A DNA stretch of 37,267 nt from a virus (IMGVR_UViG_3300046747_000355:1-37267), one strand, 5' to 3'; counted from the stretch's first letter, positions 24,935 through 33,580 are shown. The notes: a model not told the origin generated them from the letters alone. Program-made: numbers and translations.

Positions 24935-25309
24935 TTAGTACCAGCCGATGACCGCGACGAGATCGCCCGCGCCGGCGGTTGCACCACCGCCCGAGCCGAT
25001 TTCATACATGGTGTCAGCCGTGATGATCGCGCCGGCCTTGAGCTGAGCTGCGGTGGCCGCCAGCCCCGTGTTCACGACCAGCGAGATCGCGACCGGCATC
25101 GTCAGGTTCGCCGTCAGCGTACCGCCGGTGCCCACCCGCATCGAGCTGGCGGCGACGGTGCACTGCGTGGTGATCATCACCAACGCATGCAACAGGCGAC
25201 CTTGCTTGCCGGGCGGACCTTGGAACCGCATCGAGGTCGCCGCCGCGATCAGCGAGAACGCCGCCGCTCGGTACGTCACCTGAATCGGGTTGTCATAGAA
25301 CTGAGTCAT
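24935..25309 (-). CDS. Probable head decoration or structural protein
   Basis: This is a 124-residue protein with a strong Shine-Dalgarno (AAGGAGGA) before the ATG at 25309. The sequence is a single beta-rich domain of Ala/Thr/Gly/Val (ITVTYRAAAFSLIAAAT-like start, MRVGTGGTLTANLTMPVAI, DTMYEIGSGGGATAGAG). Its place directly after the major capsid gene, its size and its composition fit a capsid decoration protein. I cannot match a named family. Confidence 0.7.
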   Translation of the reverse strand: MTQFYDNPIQVTYRAAAFSLIAAATSMRFQGPPGKQGRLLHALVMITTQCTVAASSMRVGTGGTLTANLTMPVAISLVVNTGLAATAAQLKAGAIITADTMYEIGSGGGATAGAGDLVAVIGWY

Positions 25310-25336
25310 CGAAGTTCCTCCTTGGGTGACGTCAGA

Positions 25337-26260
25337 TTAAGCGACCGAATCCCACTTGATGATGCGGGTCTGAGCGGCAACCGTGTGCACGATGCCATAG
25401 CCGAGCTCCGCAAACCAAGCGATACCGCGTGACCGACCGAAGTCCGTCGGAATCTTGCCGCGGATTTCTTCCGGGATCGCGATAGCCTCGACCACGGTGT
25501 CAGCTCCGAAGAAGAAGATCTCGTCAGAGAAACCCCAGCCCTTCGACGGGAGGTTCGTCTGCTCGATGTAGCGCACGCCTTCGAAACGGCCCTTCTCGCC
25601 GTTCATGATGACGTTCCAGCCTTCCGCGACGTACTGGTTGATGGCCTCCAGTTCCGTCTTGAACGGCCGCAGGCACGTCGGTCGCGCGATGGCCATGTAG
25701 TTGACACCGTCGAAGGTCGGAATATCACGTTCCGCCATCGTGTCGACCATGGTCCGTGCGTGCGCCTTCGTGTACACCCCGGTGTGGTTACCGGACGGCG
25801 TGCCGTTGGTCGTCAGCGTGAACGCCGTCGCTGAGGTTGCGGTGGCGCGCAGCAGGGTCGCGTTGAACTGGTTGTACGCTGCCGTGTCGAGCGCCTTGCG
25901 CGCGTCGTTCTTCAGCACCTTGTGAATCACTTCCGTGACCGGGTGCTCCGACAGATCGTCCAACTTCTTCGTGAAGGGGACGCTGTTGCCGTACTCCGTG
26001 ATCGTCAGGGCGGCCTGCGTGATCGTGAAGTTGGTTTCCGGCATCGATTGCGTTTCCAGCAGCGTGCCGCCGGCCTGCGCAACGTCCGAGTACACGTTCC
26101 AGTTGAAGGTGTCACCCTTGCCCAGCCCGAACGCTTCGCGGGCGTCGCAGAACTGGCGGTAACGGGTCATCGGCTGCAGCGCGGTGCGCAGCTTCCGGCT
26201 GAGGTTGGGCGCCCACATGTAACCGCCCAGAGTGTTGGTCGTCCACACTTGTCCCGACAT
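25337..26260 (-). CDS. Major capsid protein (HK97 fold, N4-gp56-like)
   Basis: This is a 307-residue protein with TAGGAGAAG before the ATG at 26260. The pattern TLLETQSMPETNFTITQAALTITEYGNSVPFTKK (here split: SMPETNFTITQAAL, then TITEYGNSVPFTKKLDDLS) followed by HPVTEVIHKVLKNDARKALD matches the N4-gp56 type of major capsid proteins. In these, a variable E-loop precedes a long spine helix. The later part (YMAIARPTCLRPFK, WGFSDEIFFFGADTVVEAIA) also fits. It follows the scaffold-like gene and precedes the decoration-like gene. The protein builds the icosahedral shell. Confidence 0.85.
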   Translation of the reverse strand: MSGQVWTTNTLGGYMWAPNLSRKLRTALQPMTRYRQFCDAREAFGLGKGDTFNWNVYSDVAQAGGTLLETQSMPETNFTITQAALTITEYGNSVPFTKKLDDLSEHPVTEVIHKVLKNDARKALDTAAYNQFNATLLRATATSATAFTLTTNGTPSGNHTGVYTKAHARTMVDTMAERDIPTFDGVNYMAIARPTCLRPFKTELEAINQYVAEGWNVIMNGEKGRFEGVRYIEQTNLPSKGWGFSDEIFFFGADTVVEAIAIPEEIRGKIPTDFGRSRGIAWFAELGYGIVHTVAAQTRIIKWDSVA

Positions 26261-26276
26261 CGAATCTTCTCCTACG

Positions 26277-27425
26277 TCATGTCGGCTGACCTCGTGCTCG
26301 GCGCATTTCTGCTAGCGTATCCTGCGGCGATTGAGCCTCTTCGATGGGCTCCGCTTCGCGGGTCGCGGTCCGAGCAGTCGGCATCTGCCGAAGCTCTTGT
26401 TTACGTGACGATCGTTCGTTCTCTGAGGCGTTGTCCTTCAGCGGGAGTTTCGGCTTGTTGGGCTTCGCATTGCCCTTCGCCCACTCCAGCGTCTGCTTGC
26501 CCGCCTCGTGCATGACCTGACTGGGGGTCCAGTCCGGATGCGCTTTTTCCACATCCTCGGTCAGGCTGTCCGTGACCGCATAGAGACGCTTGTCCGCCAT
26601 GATCTCGGGGTAGTCAGTTTTGAACTGTGCGAACCCCGTCTGAATATCTTCGTTGTAGCGGGCAACACGCTCCTGCTCGGTCTCGGCTCTCAACTGCTGC
26701 CGCACTGCTGTGGTCACTTGATTCAGGTCGACCGTTGGTGCCGTTGGAACGGTACCGCGCGTCTTGCGAATCAGCGCAACCAAACCCAGTGCTGCGTCAT
26801 CCTCCTCGCCTTTGTACAGGCTTGAAGTGATGGCTCTGGCATCCACCAGAAGGTCTCGATCGTCCACGTCCGGCGTAGGTGCGGATGGTGAACCTTGACG
26901 CTCTGCGCCCGGAGAGTTGATGCGGCCGGGTTGACCGGTTGGCTGGTTCAGGGCAGCTTCACGTTGCTGTACCTGAGCCTCGCGCTTGCCCAACTCCTCG
27001 TTCCAGAGAGCGGCGTCCTGCAATCGCTTGTCGGCCGCCTCATTCTTTTGTATCACAGCTTTTACCCTGTCGAAAGGGATCAATTTCTCGACCCCGTCGA
27101 CTTTGGCTTTCATCATGACGCCCTTATCGGTCACGACGAAGTGTTCAGCTAACGGATCCGCAGTGTCGGCTTTCGCGGCTGGATCAATCGTTTCACGGCT
27201 ACCCGCTCCGTCCAGATCTTGCGCTTCGGCGTCCCCTTCTTTGCCGTCAAGGGACGGCAGCGGATCGCCGTTGCGCGCGGCATCAGCGCGGGCGGCAATC
27301 CGCTCGACCATCGATTCGCGGTCGGGGTTGCCGTACTGCACCCGCGCGTCCGGATTGTTTTCTTGAAACGGTTTGCCATCCTGCAGACCGTCCTCTTGGA
27401 TGGGCCTGTCGACTACTTCACTCAT
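26277..27425 (-). CDS. Probable scaffolding protein
   Basis: This is a 382-residue protein; the ATG at 27425 overlaps the upstream stop as ATGA, so I reject a longer frame. It is acidic and helical, with a Pro/Asp-rich N-terminus, a coiled coil near 110-165 (AAVIQKNEAADKRLQD-like, LGKREAQVQQREAAL) and a helical basic C-terminus ending KQELRQMPTARTATREAEP and MRRARGQPT. Length, charge pattern and position between portal and capsid are those of podovirus scaffolds, which guide capsid assembly and leave before maturation. Confidence 0.75.
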   Translation of the reverse strand: MSEVVDRPIQEDGLQDGKPFQENNPDARVQYGNPDRESMVERIAARADAARNGDPLPSLDGKEGDAEAQDLDGAGSRETIDPAAKADTADPLAEHFVVTDKGVMMKAKVDGVEKLIPFDRVKAVIQKNEAADKRLQDAALWNEELGKREAQVQQREAALNQPTGQPGRINSPGAERQGSPSAPTPDVDDRDLLVDARAITSSLYKGEEDDAALGLVALIRKTRGTVPTAPTVDLNQVTTAVRQQLRAETEQERVARYNEDIQTGFAQFKTDYPEIMADKRLYAVTDSLTEDVEKAHPDWTPSQVMHEAGKQTLEWAKGNAKPNKPKLPLKDNASENERSSRKQELRQMPTARTATREAEPIEEAQSPQDTLAEMRRARGQPT

Positions 27426-27736
27426 GATCTGTAACTCTCCAGCTGTTGGTAAGCGGCTTCTCCGTTGGCGATCGCGTCTGCACACCATCGCATAAACGTT
27501 CGGGCGGTCAGCGAGCGCAAATGAATCTGCAGCGCCCGTTGCCGGTAATCGGGCGCGTCGAGTTCGAGCGCCATCAATTCGTCTTTCGCGTCCTCGTGTT
27601 CCTGCTTCGCACGACCGTGCAGCAGGCGGCCGACGTTACTCAGCAAAAACGTTCGCATCTCCTCGCCGAGGTGAGCTTCGGCAAAGTACAGGCGCTCCTG
27701 CGAATCAACGAACTGCAGTTCTTCTGCTTCGGCCAT
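27422..27736 (-). CDS. Unknown protein between portal and scaffold
   Basis: This is a 104-residue helical protein (LYFAEAHLGEEMRTFLLSNVG, HEDAKDELMALELDAPDY, LTARTFMRWCADAIANGEA). It starts three bases after the portal stop and is coupled by ATGA to the scaffold-like gene. Proteins of this size and helical make-up are common at this position in podovirus-type genomes, without known function. Confidence 0.75.
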   Translation of the reverse strand: MAEAEELQFVDSQERLYFAEAHLGEEMRTFLLSNVGRLLHGRAKQEHEDAKDELMALELDAPDYRQRALQIHLRSLTARTFMRWCADAIANGEAAYQQLESYRS

Positions 27737-27739
27737 GCA

Positions 27740-30019
27740 TTAGCTCGCTGAACGGATCGGTGAAGGGGCGCTGGGTTTGCCGGGCTGCTGCGGTTTCGGC
27801 TCCGCGCCCTTACCGTGCTTGAGCGTGATATCCAGCATGCGGTTGTTCTCGGCCGCGGCGGCGACGTCGCGCGTGGTCTTCGACTGCACACCGGAGGAGT
27901 CGGTCTTCTGCCGCGCGTTGATCTCGGCGACCTTGATCTGCGTGTCGAGATTGCCTTGGCCGAGATCGTGTTCGTTCTGGATCTTGGTCGTCTCGCGCTG
28001 GTGCCGCTGATCGGCTTCGTCTTTCTTGTCCTTCAGCTCCTGCTGCTTCAGCGCGATCTCCGGCGCCGGCTGCGGCGGGTTCTTCTTCTCGTACTCGGCC
28101 TGCTCCTGATCGTCGCGGAAAAACCGGCTGGAAGCCTTGTAGCCGAGCGAGGCGAAGATCTCGTCCGCGATGTCGGTCGACTTGATGCGTTTGGCCATAT
28201 CCGGCAGCCCGACGACATTGGAGACGCCGAACACCAGCCGCTCGACGCGACGCACGGGATCCGTGTTGCCCATGCCGATGTCGACGTTGAGCGTCAGCTC
28301 CTGCCGCAGCAGTTCGTCGGTTGCTTGATCGATGCCGTACTTCTGCCACGCATCCGACTGCTTGGTCGCAATGCCGAGCAGCACCTGATCGGTTTCGTAG
28401 TACTGCTCCAGCAACATCAGCTGCCGCAACGTCGGCTCCATCCAAGTCAGCGTGAACACCCGAATCGAGTAGTCGTTCACACCGTTGGCGTTCTGCGACA
28501 GCATGCTCATGCCGCCAACAGTATCGTTGAGGGACTTGTTCGACTGCACGGACCCTTGCGAAAACGAACCGACCAGTTCGTCCATCTCGACCGCGAGCCG
28601 GTCCTGTTCCTGATAGCTCGACGCCGTGACATCCGGCGTGTCGATGACCTTCGCGTCCTTGTCCGGGTCATTCATCATGACGCCGCCGCCGGGCGTGTTG
28701 CGGATCAGAGCTTCCAGATCCACCTGTGCGCCGCGGCGTACGAAGTAGCGTTTGTTCAGCACCAGCCGCACGTTGTCGAGCCGCTGGTTGGCGATCTTGT
28801 TGATCTCCTCCTGCAGCCCGGCCGCCTGCGCAACATCACCGTCGGGGTAGTTGCGGTGCGCCTCGACGATCGCAACACCCATCGTGAACGGCCGGGTGCC
28901 CCGCGGCAGATGCGGATACAGTTTCGTCAGTGGCTCGGGGTCGGTCAGCACCAGCTCGGTGCCGAGCGTCCAGTACACGATATCGACGCCATCTTCGCGG
29001 ACGACGTTCATGTGCGCCCACACGGTCATGAAATCGTCGAACGGCTGGTTGTCGGTCGGATCGACCCGCTCGTTGCCTTCGCGCGCCTGCCGGGTACGGT
29101 CGTAGGTTTTGCGACGGGTCGACAGAATCTCGGCTTTCGAATACTTCTTCCAGACCGGCTGGCCGGTCTTATCGTCGACCCGTTCCATCCGCTCCAGCAC
29201 TTCACCGACATACATCGGCATCTCGTAGATCAGATACGGCGACGTGTTGATTGGATCGCGCCAGTCAGCCATCGCGTCAAAGCGAAAGTTCTCTGGCGCG
29301 ATCAGATCGACGCACGGCTTGTCGACCAGCACGGTGACTTTCTCGCGCCCCATTGCATTGCCGTCAGCATCTTTGACCGGCTCGTCGTCATCGTCGAGCG
29401 CGGCCTCCATCTCTTTGGTGGTCTCGTAGCGCCAGTAGTTATGGCTGATGCAGAGTCCGTACACCTTGGTGTTCTGGTAAGCGCCCTGCACCGTCAAAAA
29501 CCACGGAATGGTTTTCGTCAGCCGGTACTGCAGCAGCGCGCGGGCGATCTGCGCCGACACCCGCTGCACTTCATTCAGCGGATCTTCGGCCGTCACCAGT
29601 ACCAACTGCTCGGACGAGAACGCCGCGGTCGCGAGCGCCGCTTCCTGCCCCTTCACGCTGGAGCGGGTCTTCGGCCGGAATACGCGCGAACGCTTGAAGT
29701 TCTTGCCGAGAAACGCCGAGCCCGGCGCGTGCTCGTTGCGGAAGTGCGATAGGTTGCGCTCCCACTGATTGGTGATGTTGGTGTCGAGATAGTTGGTCGA
29801 CGAGGTGTAGATCGTGCGGGCTTTGTTGATCAGCCAGTTGTTGAGATCGGCCGACGCTTTGGTCTTCGGATCCGGCGCCGAGGCCGCCATCCCGTCAGTC
29901 GGCGAATCGCCGGGGGTGTCGGCGCTGCGCGCACCGCGGCTTGCTTCGACCGCGGTCATGCCGCCCATGTCGTCCTGCTTCGGCCCGGAATATGTGGTGT
30001 CGCCTGCTTGCTTAGCCAT
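27740..30019 (-). CDS. Portal protein (P22-like)
   Basis: This is a 759-residue protein with an ATG at 30019 overlapping the upstream stop by eight bases. It forms the dodecameric ring through which DNA enters and leaves the head. Residues about 60-130 (TNITNQWERNLSHFRNEH, then FRPKTRSSVKGQEAALATA) and 195-250 (YGLCISHNYWRYE, DLIAPENFRFDAMADWRDP) match P22-type portals. The stem/wing region with LRQLMLLEQYYETDQVL follows. The last 140 residues form a long charged helix (ALKQQELKDKKDEADQRHQR), like the barrel of P22 portals. A 50-residue disordered start precedes the fold. Confidence 0.9.
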   Translation of the reverse strand: MAKQAGDTTYSGPKQDDMGGMTAVEASRGARSADTPGDSPTDGMAASAPDPKTKASADLNNWLINKARTIYTSSTNYLDTNITNQWERNLSHFRNEHAPGSAFLGKNFKRSRVFRPKTRSSVKGQEAALATAAFSSEQLVLVTAEDPLNEVQRVSAQIARALLQYRLTKTIPWFLTVQGAYQNTKVYGLCISHNYWRYETTKEMEAALDDDDEPVKDADGNAMGREKVTVLVDKPCVDLIAPENFRFDAMADWRDPINTSPYLIYEMPMYVGEVLERMERVDDKTGQPVWKKYSKAEILSTRRKTYDRTRQAREGNERVDPTDNQPFDDFMTVWAHMNVVREDGVDIVYWTLGTELVLTDPEPLTKLYPHLPRGTRPFTMGVAIVEAHRNYPDGDVAQAAGLQEEINKIANQRLDNVRLVLNKRYFVRRGAQVDLEALIRNTPGGGVMMNDPDKDAKVIDTPDVTASSYQEQDRLAVEMDELVGSFSQGSVQSNKSLNDTVGGMSMLSQNANGVNDYSIRVFTLTWMEPTLRQLMLLEQYYETDQVLLGIATKQSDAWQKYGIDQATDELLRQELTLNVDIGMGNTDPVRRVERLVFGVSNVVGLPDMAKRIKSTDIADEIFASLGYKASSRFFRDDQEQAEYEKKNPPQPAPEIALKQQELKDKKDEADQRHQRETTKIQNEHDLGQGNLDTQIKVAEINARQKTDSSGVQSKTTRDVAAAAENNRMLDITLKHGKGAEPKPQQPGKPSAPSPIRSAS

Positions 30020-30446
30020 TGCCTGACCCTTTGATTGAGTCGCGCAGATCGCGCGGAGCCGCCTCGATCTCGTCCAGCACGCCGGTGGACGCGATCGGCG
30101 AGCGGCTCAATCTGCCACGTTCGAGGATCTCACCGCCAACCCGTTTCATCTGCACCGAGAGATCGTTCAGCGTACGGCTGAGCGACAGCCGGTGGCCGTG
30201 CGTGGTCGAGACGTCCATGCATTGCACCGTGACGACACCGTTGCGGGCATCGCATTCGATGCGCCACTCGCGCCCCGGGTAGAACTTCAACAGCTCCTGA
30301 CCGAGTGTGGTCGCGACCCACATCTCGGTTTTCGCCAACGCCGCCTCAATGTCGTCGTCAGGTTGGATGTTGATCGGCGCCAGCGTGGCATCGGTCTGAT
30401 GCTGGCGAAACGGTACGAGAACTTGCGGGGCTTCCTTCACGGCCAT
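30012..30446 (-). CDS. Unknown phage protein upstream of portal
   Basis: This is a 144-residue protein. The ATG at 30446 overlaps the zinc-ribbon gene by 10 bases with GGAGG about ten bases upstream. The core, YPGREWRIECDARNGVVTVQCMD (split: FYPGREWRIECDA, then NGVVTVQCMDVSTTHGHRLSL), is a compact alpha/beta domain, followed by a helix (LNDLSVQMKRVGGEILERG). A similar small protein often precedes portals in related genomes, as I recall. Function unknown. Confidence 0.75.
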   Translation of the reverse strand: MAVKEAPQVLVPFRQHQTDATLAPINIQPDDDIEAALAKTEMWVATTLGQELLKFYPGREWRIECDARNGVVTVQCMDVSTTHGHRLSLSRTLNDLSVQMKRVGGEILERGRLSRSPIASTGVLDEIEAAPRDLRDSIKGSGNG

Positions 30447-30718
30447 CCGACCACCTCCTCACCACAGTTGCAGCAGTACGTTTCCATTTCAGTGAGATGA
30501 AACACTTCGGAGCCGCAGGCGCAGGTCCAGTGCGGCGTGTCGGTACGCACCGGGTGAACCAGCCGGCCACGTAGCAACGTGCAGCTCGGGCACTCCAACC
30601 ACAGAACGCCAACCGGGCAGACCGCCGCCCACTTGTGTTTGCAAGCAAAGCAGACCGCTTCGCCACCCAGATGCGGATCAGGCCGATGATCGTCGAGTTG
30701 AACGACTTCGCGAGTCAC
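30437..30718 (-). CDS. Small zinc-ribbon protein
   Basis: This is a 93-residue protein. The start is a GTG at 30718 overlapping the previous stop as GTGA; a much longer open frame upstream is not supported. Cys pairs are CFAC, CPSC, CAC and CCNC, enough for two zinc sites. KHKWAAVCPVGVLWLECPSC resembles zinc-ribbon proteins from phages. It sits between a short helical protein and the pre-portal protein. A nucleic-acid or protein adaptor role is possible. Confidence 0.75.
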   Translation of the reverse strand: MTREVVQLDDHRPDPHLGGEAVCFACKHKWAAVCPVGVLWLECPSCTLLRGRLVHPVRTDTPHWTCACGSEVFHLTEMETYCCNCGEEVVGWP

Positions 30719-30912
30719 GTGCTGCCTCCGCCGGCAATCACCTCGTCCAAGGCGATCGACATGATCTTGAACGCCTTGAATTGCAATGCGCCGATCGCTT
30801 CGGCTCGGCTGACCTTGCCGTCGTAATGCCGGCACAGAGCATCCAGCGCATCACAAAACGTAGTGATGGTCAGCTCTTTTGGCGCGAGCTCGACGAGGTT
30901 GAGGTCACTCAT
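30715..30912 (-). CDS. Unknown small helical protein (65 residues)
   Basis: The ATG at 30912 overlaps the membrane-protein stop by eight bases; a start at 30927 is possible. The sequence is helical (ELTITTFCDALDALCRHYDGK, VSRAEAIGALQFKAFKIMSIA) without motifs. It is coupled at both ends to its neighbours, so it is very likely translated. Function unknown. Confidence 0.7.
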   Translation of the reverse strand: MSDLNLVELAPKELTITTFCDALDALCRHYDGKVSRAEAIGALQFKAFKIMSIALDEVIAGGGST

Positions 30913-31147
30913 AGTGCGAGTTGGCAACCGGCAGCAGTGCTTCCTTGTCGATCGTCACCCGATCGATGTAGAGCACCGTCGGCCACATCATCGGCACCAG
31001 CAAAAGACCGAACAGTACGGCGACCAGTAGGTGAAAGTATTCCCACGCACCCTCCGGGCTGCGGGTTGTTCTTCCCTTCGACCGTGGGAAGCTGATAAAC
31101 ACGATCGCGCCAAAGAACCACCACACGAACAACAAAAAGAAGTTCAT
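30905..31147 (-). CDS. Small protein with two membrane segments
   Basis: This is an 80-residue protein, ATG overlapping the terL stop as ATGA. Membrane segment 1 is about residues 2-18 (FFLLFVWWFFGAIVFIS) and segment 2 about 39-60 (FHLLVAVLFGLLLVPMMWP). A short basic loop (RSKGRTTRS) joins them, and the C-terminus is acidic. Two-helix phage membrane proteins can be holins, but the position between terminase and portal and the lack of a lysin neighbour make that only one option. Confidence 0.75.
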   Translation of the reverse strand: MNFFLLFVWWFFGAIVFISFPRSKGRTTRSPEGAWEYFHLLVAVLFGLLLVPMMWPTVLYIDRVTIDKEALLPVANSHYE

Positions 31148-32658
31148 ATCTCCCCCTCGGCAATTTCCGGTTCGAAGTTGTCTTCCGGTTCAAACGAGTT
31201 CGCGCGCGGATCCCCCAACGGCTCAGCAAAGGTGTGCGCAATCGCATCACCCTCGTCCGGTGAGTCGAGACCGCGACGCTTCATGTCCTGCTTGCGTTCG
31301 AGCCGCATCCGCTCTTTGTCATCGAAGCCGTACTCGACACCGACCAGCGACGCGCGCAGTTCGGGATCGTGGTGCGGCAGATCGGCCGGGCCGGCGAGCC
31401 AGCCGCGCATGCCGTCCCACATCTCGGCGCGCTTGTTGTAGTACGTCACCTCGTCGTACGGTTTCGAGCCGGCGTTGACGCCGATCACATCGAAACCGAG
31501 TTGACGGAGCCGGTCGACGACGCCCGCCCCAACGCCCACTTCGTCCACGAACGTCGCCGCCGGATGCCATTCTTTGATCAACCCGCCAACCATATTGGCG
31601 AGCTGCATCGTGTCTAGCTCTCGAAACTTATACAGCTTGTGCAGCTTGCGGCCCTGCCGCACCGCGATCACGCTCTTGTCATCGCCGTAGCGCGCGACAT
31701 CGACGCCGAGCACGATCGGCATCAGGTAATACGCTTCGTACGGCGTGTCCATCGCGATCGCAAAGTCGACGATATCGGATGAGATGAACTGCAGGTTGCC
31801 GACGCGCGGGAACTGCCCTTTGACGCGCACCCTGAAGAAGTCAGAGTCGGCGCCGTAGGCTTTCTCCCACTCGGCGATCTCCTTCTTGTTGGTCATCTTG
31901 CAGGTGCGCGAGTCGATCTGCGTCGTATGCCAACGTGCCCGGTCGGACGAGAAACACTCGCGGAAGCGGCCGGTGTTCTTGGTCGGGTTGCCGTACACGA
32001 ACCACATCGCGCGCGGCGTCGTCATCGCGCCTTCGGACACCTCCCAGATCACATCCGGGATACCCGACGCCTCGTCATAAATCAGTAATACGTGCTGCGC
32101 GTGCAGCCCGGCGAACGCTTCCGAGTTGTGCTCGGTGTTCGGAATTGCCGCGCAGAACCATGTTTCCGGATGCTCGACGTGGAAGAACCGCGTTGCGGTC
32201 CACTTGAACCAGTGGGTGTTGATCGCGCGTTTGTGCCACAGCGCGAGTTCGCGCCACGTTTTGGTCGAGAGCTGGGTCGTCGTGTTGGCGGTAACGACCC
32301 CGTTGAGGTGCGGTCGAGTCGACATCGCCCACAGAATGATCCACGCCGTCTCGGTGCCCTTGCCGATGCCGTGGCCCGACGCGACCGCTTCGCGGATCGT
32401 CGTCTCGGGGTCCGCCTTGAACGCATCGCCAACCCGCTGCAGCTGCTCGGCTTGCCATTTGTCCGGCCCGTCGAAATCGGTGAGTTCACCGCTGCCCCAC
32501 GCAAAGGCGTAATGCACGAAGCCGACGGGATCGTCATAGAACTCGGCGATGTCTTCGGTCAGTCCAGCGTCAAAGTCGGCCTGCCCGATCGGCGTGGGAG
32601 CACGCTTGCGCTGGTGGGTTTTGACCCGCCGGGTACGCCGCGGCCCAACGTCATCCAT
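31144..32658 (-). CDS. terL: Terminase large subunit
   Basis: This is a 504-residue DNA-packaging motor with ATPase and nuclease parts. Walker A is SGHGIGKGT at residues 94-102, with Gly before the Lys-Gly-Thr end as in a minority of terminases. Walker B is LLIYDEAS (D195, E196). The coupling segment WFVYGNPTKNTGRF follows. Nuclease acidic residues are D320 (GVDVARYGDD), D372/E373 (FVDEVGVG) and D468/D471 (DSPDEGDAIAHTF). The C-terminus is acidic. It starts five bases after the terS stop and is coupled to the small membrane gene downstream. Confidence 0.93.
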   Translation of the reverse strand: MDDVGPRRTRRVKTHQRKRAPTPIGQADFDAGLTEDIAEFYDDPVGFVHYAFAWGSGELTDFDGPDKWQAEQLQRVGDAFKADPETTIREAVASGHGIGKGTETAWIILWAMSTRPHLNGVVTANTTTQLSTKTWRELALWHKRAINTHWFKWTATRFFHVEHPETWFCAAIPNTEHNSEAFAGLHAQHVLLIYDEASGIPDVIWEVSEGAMTTPRAMWFVYGNPTKNTGRFRECFSSDRARWHTTQIDSRTCKMTNKKEIAEWEKAYGADSDFFRVRVKGQFPRVGNLQFISSDIVDFAIAMDTPYEAYYLMPIVLGVDVARYGDDKSVIAVRQGRKLHKLYKFRELDTMQLANMVGGLIKEWHPAATFVDEVGVGAGVVDRLRQLGFDVIGVNAGSKPYDEVTYYNKRAEMWDGMRGWLAGPADLPHHDPELRASLVGVEYGFDDKERMRLERKQDMKRRGLDSPDEGDAIAHTFAEPLGDPRANSFEPEDNFEPEIAEGEI

Positions 32659-32663
32659 GTCGG

Positions 32664-33398
32664 CTATTCAAGTGGATCCACCGGATCTTCCGGATCCGGG
32701 GTACCCACCGGTACGGGCGCCGGCTTGGGCGCCGCCGGTTTGTTGCGCGCCGCGTGTGCTGCTTCCTTGCGTCGCCGGGCGGCATCCAACTCTTCGGCGT
32801 GATTGACCGTGACGGTCTGCTCGATGTCCTGCTGCACCCGATCGCCGTACTTCGCGTAGTTCATCTTCGACATGATCCACTGCCGGGTCTTGACCTTCAG
32901 CGCCGAGCGGTTGATCACGTCGAAATTGGTCTTCAGGCCGGTCAGGTCGCGGGACTTATCGTCCGAGATGTCGATGATGTCGTCGACCATGCCCTCGGCC
33001 TGAATCTGCCTGGCCTCGTCGTACATCTCGCGGAACGACGGATCGGCGAGCGTCAGCTTGTAGACGTCCTGCTTCTGCACACCGTGGTCGAAACACGCAT
33101 GGGTGACCGTCTTACCCATCGCGATGTCGAGGCAGATCGACTCGTACGTCTCATACGGCACCTTCGCGCGCAGAAACGTTAGCCGGGCCTCCTCGTACAG
33201 CTCGCGTTTGTCCGGATTGATCAGCAAAAACGCCTGCATCGCGATCGAGCCGATGTCGAGCGACGCCAGCGCCACCGTGCGCGGGGTCCCGGCGATGATC
33301 ATTTCCAGAAAATTCTTGAATTTGCCCTCGGTGATCGATTTTGCGGCCGCTTTGACCTGCGCATCGTCACCGGCAGCCCGTTTTTTGACGCTCGGCAT
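32664..33398 (-). CDS. terS: Terminase small subunit
   Basis: This is a 244-residue protein. Residues 90-150 (DIAMGKTVTHACFDHGVQK, SFREMYDEARQIQAEGM, IDISDD) and 160-200 (INRSALKVKTRQWIMSKMN, YAKYGDRV) match small terminase subunits of the Sf6/P22 type, which bind the packaging site and feed DNA to the large subunit. The last 40 residues are Pro-rich. The ATG at 33398 lies 12 bases after the parS palindrome and has only a weak upstream GTGGGG, so its start is somewhat less certain than its neighbours'. Confidence 0.88.
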   Translation of the reverse strand: MPSVKKRAAGDDAQVKAAAKSITEGKFKNFLEMIIAGTPRTVALASLDIGSIAMQAFLLINPDKRELYEEARLTFLRAKVPYETYESICLDIAMGKTVTHACFDHGVQKQDVYKLTLADPSFREMYDEARQIQAEGMVDDIIDISDDKSRDLTGLKTNFDVINRSALKVKTRQWIMSKMNYAKYGDRVQQDIEQTVTVNHAEELDAARRRKEAAHAARNKPAAPKPAPVPVGTPDPEDPVDPLE

Positions 33399-33412
33399 GC
33401 TAAAAACCCCAC

Positions 33413-33428
33413 TGTTCCACGTGAAACA
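33413..33428. promoter_or_regulatory. parS: parS site (canonical bacterial chromosomal type)
   Basis: TGTTCCACGTGAAACA fits the chromosomal parS consensus TGTTNCACGTGAAACA at every position, and as I recall it equals the spo0J parS of Bacillus subtilis. It is extended to a 20-base near-palindrome (33411-33430) with a single mismatched pair. It fills the gap between the 49-residue gene and terS. Sequence-specific ParB clamps load at such sites. No ParA or ParB gene is in the window, so the protein would come from the host or from elsewhere on the phage genome. Confidence 0.85.
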
Positions 33429-33430
33429 GT

Positions 33431-33580
33431 CTAACCGAACGGGTTGTGCTTGGGTTTTTCGTAAAATCGGCGCCGGCCGAACCGATAAACGGGGTACGGC
33501 TGCTCTTTGCCGTCAACCGCGTTCACCAAAGAGCGCATGTTGGTCTGTCGAGTCACCGGTTTGCGGGTTGAAACTGCCAT
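33431..33580 (-). CDS. Small basic protein (49 residues), first gene of the packaging block
   Basis: An ATG at 33580 with GGAG five bases upstream opens a 49-codon frame (MAVSTRKPVTRQTNM, then RSLVNAVDG, then YRFGRRRFYEKPKHNPFG) ending with TAG one base before the parS palindrome. About a quarter of residues are Arg/Lys, so nucleic-acid binding is plausible. It follows an intrinsic terminator by about 20 bases and precedes terS. No family recognised. The good ribosome-binding site and the tight fit to the neighbours are the reasons I call it real. Confidence 0.7.
   Translation of the reverse strand: MAVSTRKPVTRQTNMRSLVNAVDGKEQPYPVYRFGRRRFYEKPKHNPFG

Noticed and set aside
27815-29752. Plus-strand open frame of 645 codons
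   Set aside because: It is the antisense shadow of the portal gene, caused by GC-rich codon use.
30905-31147. Holin
   Set aside because: Two membrane segments fit, but there is no lysin or spanin neighbour and the position is between terminase and portal; left as unknown membrane protein.
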